From: JAJOKK01 sp965370555
GTDB taxonomy: Bacteria; Bipolaricaulota; Bipolaricaulia; UBA7950; UBA9294
Length of the DNA: 36,565 nt
Direction: 5' to 3'
Assembly (NCBI GenBank): GCA_965370555.1
Contig: CBDUVB010000016.1
Location: 1 to 36,565, forward strand
Shown piece by piece: positions 36,200-36,565 of the stretch; within the stretch, counting starts at the first letter, position 1, and each line of letters opens with the position of its first letter. The notes below the pieces were generated by a model, which saw nothing but the letters and a program-made list of their open reading frames with translations, did no database searches and was not told the DNA's origin. The translations under genes were made by a program, and so were the position numbers.

Positions 36200-36230
36200 C
36201 CCTGTGATCTTGCCACAGGGTTTCCTTATA
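36200..36230 (+). terminator. terminator of the DUF2202 gene
   Basis: CCCTGTG and CACAGGG form a 7-bp stem with a 7-base loop, followed by TTTCCTTATA, about 54 bases after the stop codon. Confidence 0.65.
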
Positions 36231-36345
36231 CCCCTCTCCTTGATAGGAGAGGGTCGGGGTGAGGTGAAATAATGAAATCCCGGTTTTTGACCTTCAGGGC
36301 AAAATGAAATTGGCGGAATACCACGTAGTCTTGCTACGGGGATAG
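36231..36345. repeat. dispersed intergenic repeats (CCCTCTCCT hairpin and CGTAG element)
   Basis: CCCTCTCCT-TGAT-AGGAGAGGG (36232-36253) with the following TCGGGGTGAGG is a very common intergenic repeat wording in bacterial genomes. At 36324-36338 CGTAG-TCTTG-CTACG with GGGG resembles the repeat family at 181-345. No gene is seen between 36147 and the tRNA. Confidence 0.6.
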
Positions 36346-36388
36346 TCAAGGGATTTCTTTATTTGAGCAATTGGTATTCTACCAGTGA

Positions 36389-36427
36389 CAGAGCGCGGGG
36401 CCGCAAGGTCTCGCGCTCTGTGTTTTG
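36389..36427 (+). terminator. intrinsic terminator-like hairpin
   Basis: AGAGCGCG and CGCGCTCT pair around a GC-rich loop and run into TGTTTTGTT. It is orphan on the plus strand, with no gene close upstream; it may end read-through or belong to repeat debris. Confidence 0.6.
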
Positions 36428-36510
36428 TTAGCCAAAAGCCTTGTAGATCAGCACATCATGAAGAACTGTGGGCCTTCATTCTTGGTCTTTGCCCAACCCC
36501 GGCTTGGGTA

Positions 36511-36565
<55 letters not shown>

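Noticed and set aside
36473..36485. CCTTCATTCTTGG as a third full copy of the 21-base inverted repeat
   Set aside because: Only 13 bases match and the GGTCTGACCC tail is missing; it may be a decayed RAYT end, but the evidence is too thin.

Overview
The window is bacterial chromosome (SD-led genes, bacterial 23S/5S rRNA, bacterial tRNAs, promoters of the TTGACA/TATAAT type with 17-base spacers). I cannot name the species. Frequent TTG starts with good ribosome binding sites, a short archaeal/eukaryal-type prolyl-tRNA synthetase, several peptidases, a general amino-acid ABC importer and a 23S-5S unit without 16S would suit an uncultured, peptide- or amino-acid-using, possibly thermophilic or anaerobic lineage (for example a Bipolaricaulota-like bacterium), but that is only a guess; a 23S rRNA search would settle it.

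Layout. 1-2226: a HicB/HicA-like remnant, a dispersed hairpin repeat, a PPC/DUF296 protein, then fmt and def on the minus strand. 2292-4574: recG, divergent from def across a palindromic -10 region. 4667-7799: 5S and 23S rRNA on the minus strand, transcribed from their own tandem promoters just downstream of an ogt-type alkyltransferase gene; no 16S is present. 8472-8950: an imperfect tandem duplication of the ogt upstream region. 8953-10969: a membrane-anchored AMMECR1 protein, an M20 peptidase and tRNA-Asn with its own promoter. 11249-14468: two tandem secreted proteins built from a repeat ending in GLDA, sharing a 291-base identical block.

14672-18620 is the accessory region: a HEPN-like protein, broken REP-associated transposase (RAYT) copies, a small coupled ORF, a PD-(D/E)XK-like protein, a PIN-like protein and an HNH protein. 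The last four lie between a perfect 21-base inverted repeat that carries RAYT stop-codon sequence. This is the best candidate for an undescribed system. It is followed by a rearrangement scar where a 5'-truncated nadE abuts a truncated, frameshifted surface-protein gene.

20443-27315: amidase and an EndoIII-related glycosylase on the plus strand, converging on a minus-strand run of M29 aminopeptidase, peptidase T, proS and pyk. 27585-32110: a strong promoter, a long structured leader with a 13-residue upstream ORF, and an aapJQMP-type amino-acid importer. Together with the three peptidases this points to use of peptides and amino acids. 32349-36146: a cold-shock protein, MATE and EamA exporters, a small glycine-rich secreted protein and a DUF2202 ferritin-like secreted protein. 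The right edge holds repeat debris, terminators and a partial tRNA-Arg(CCT).
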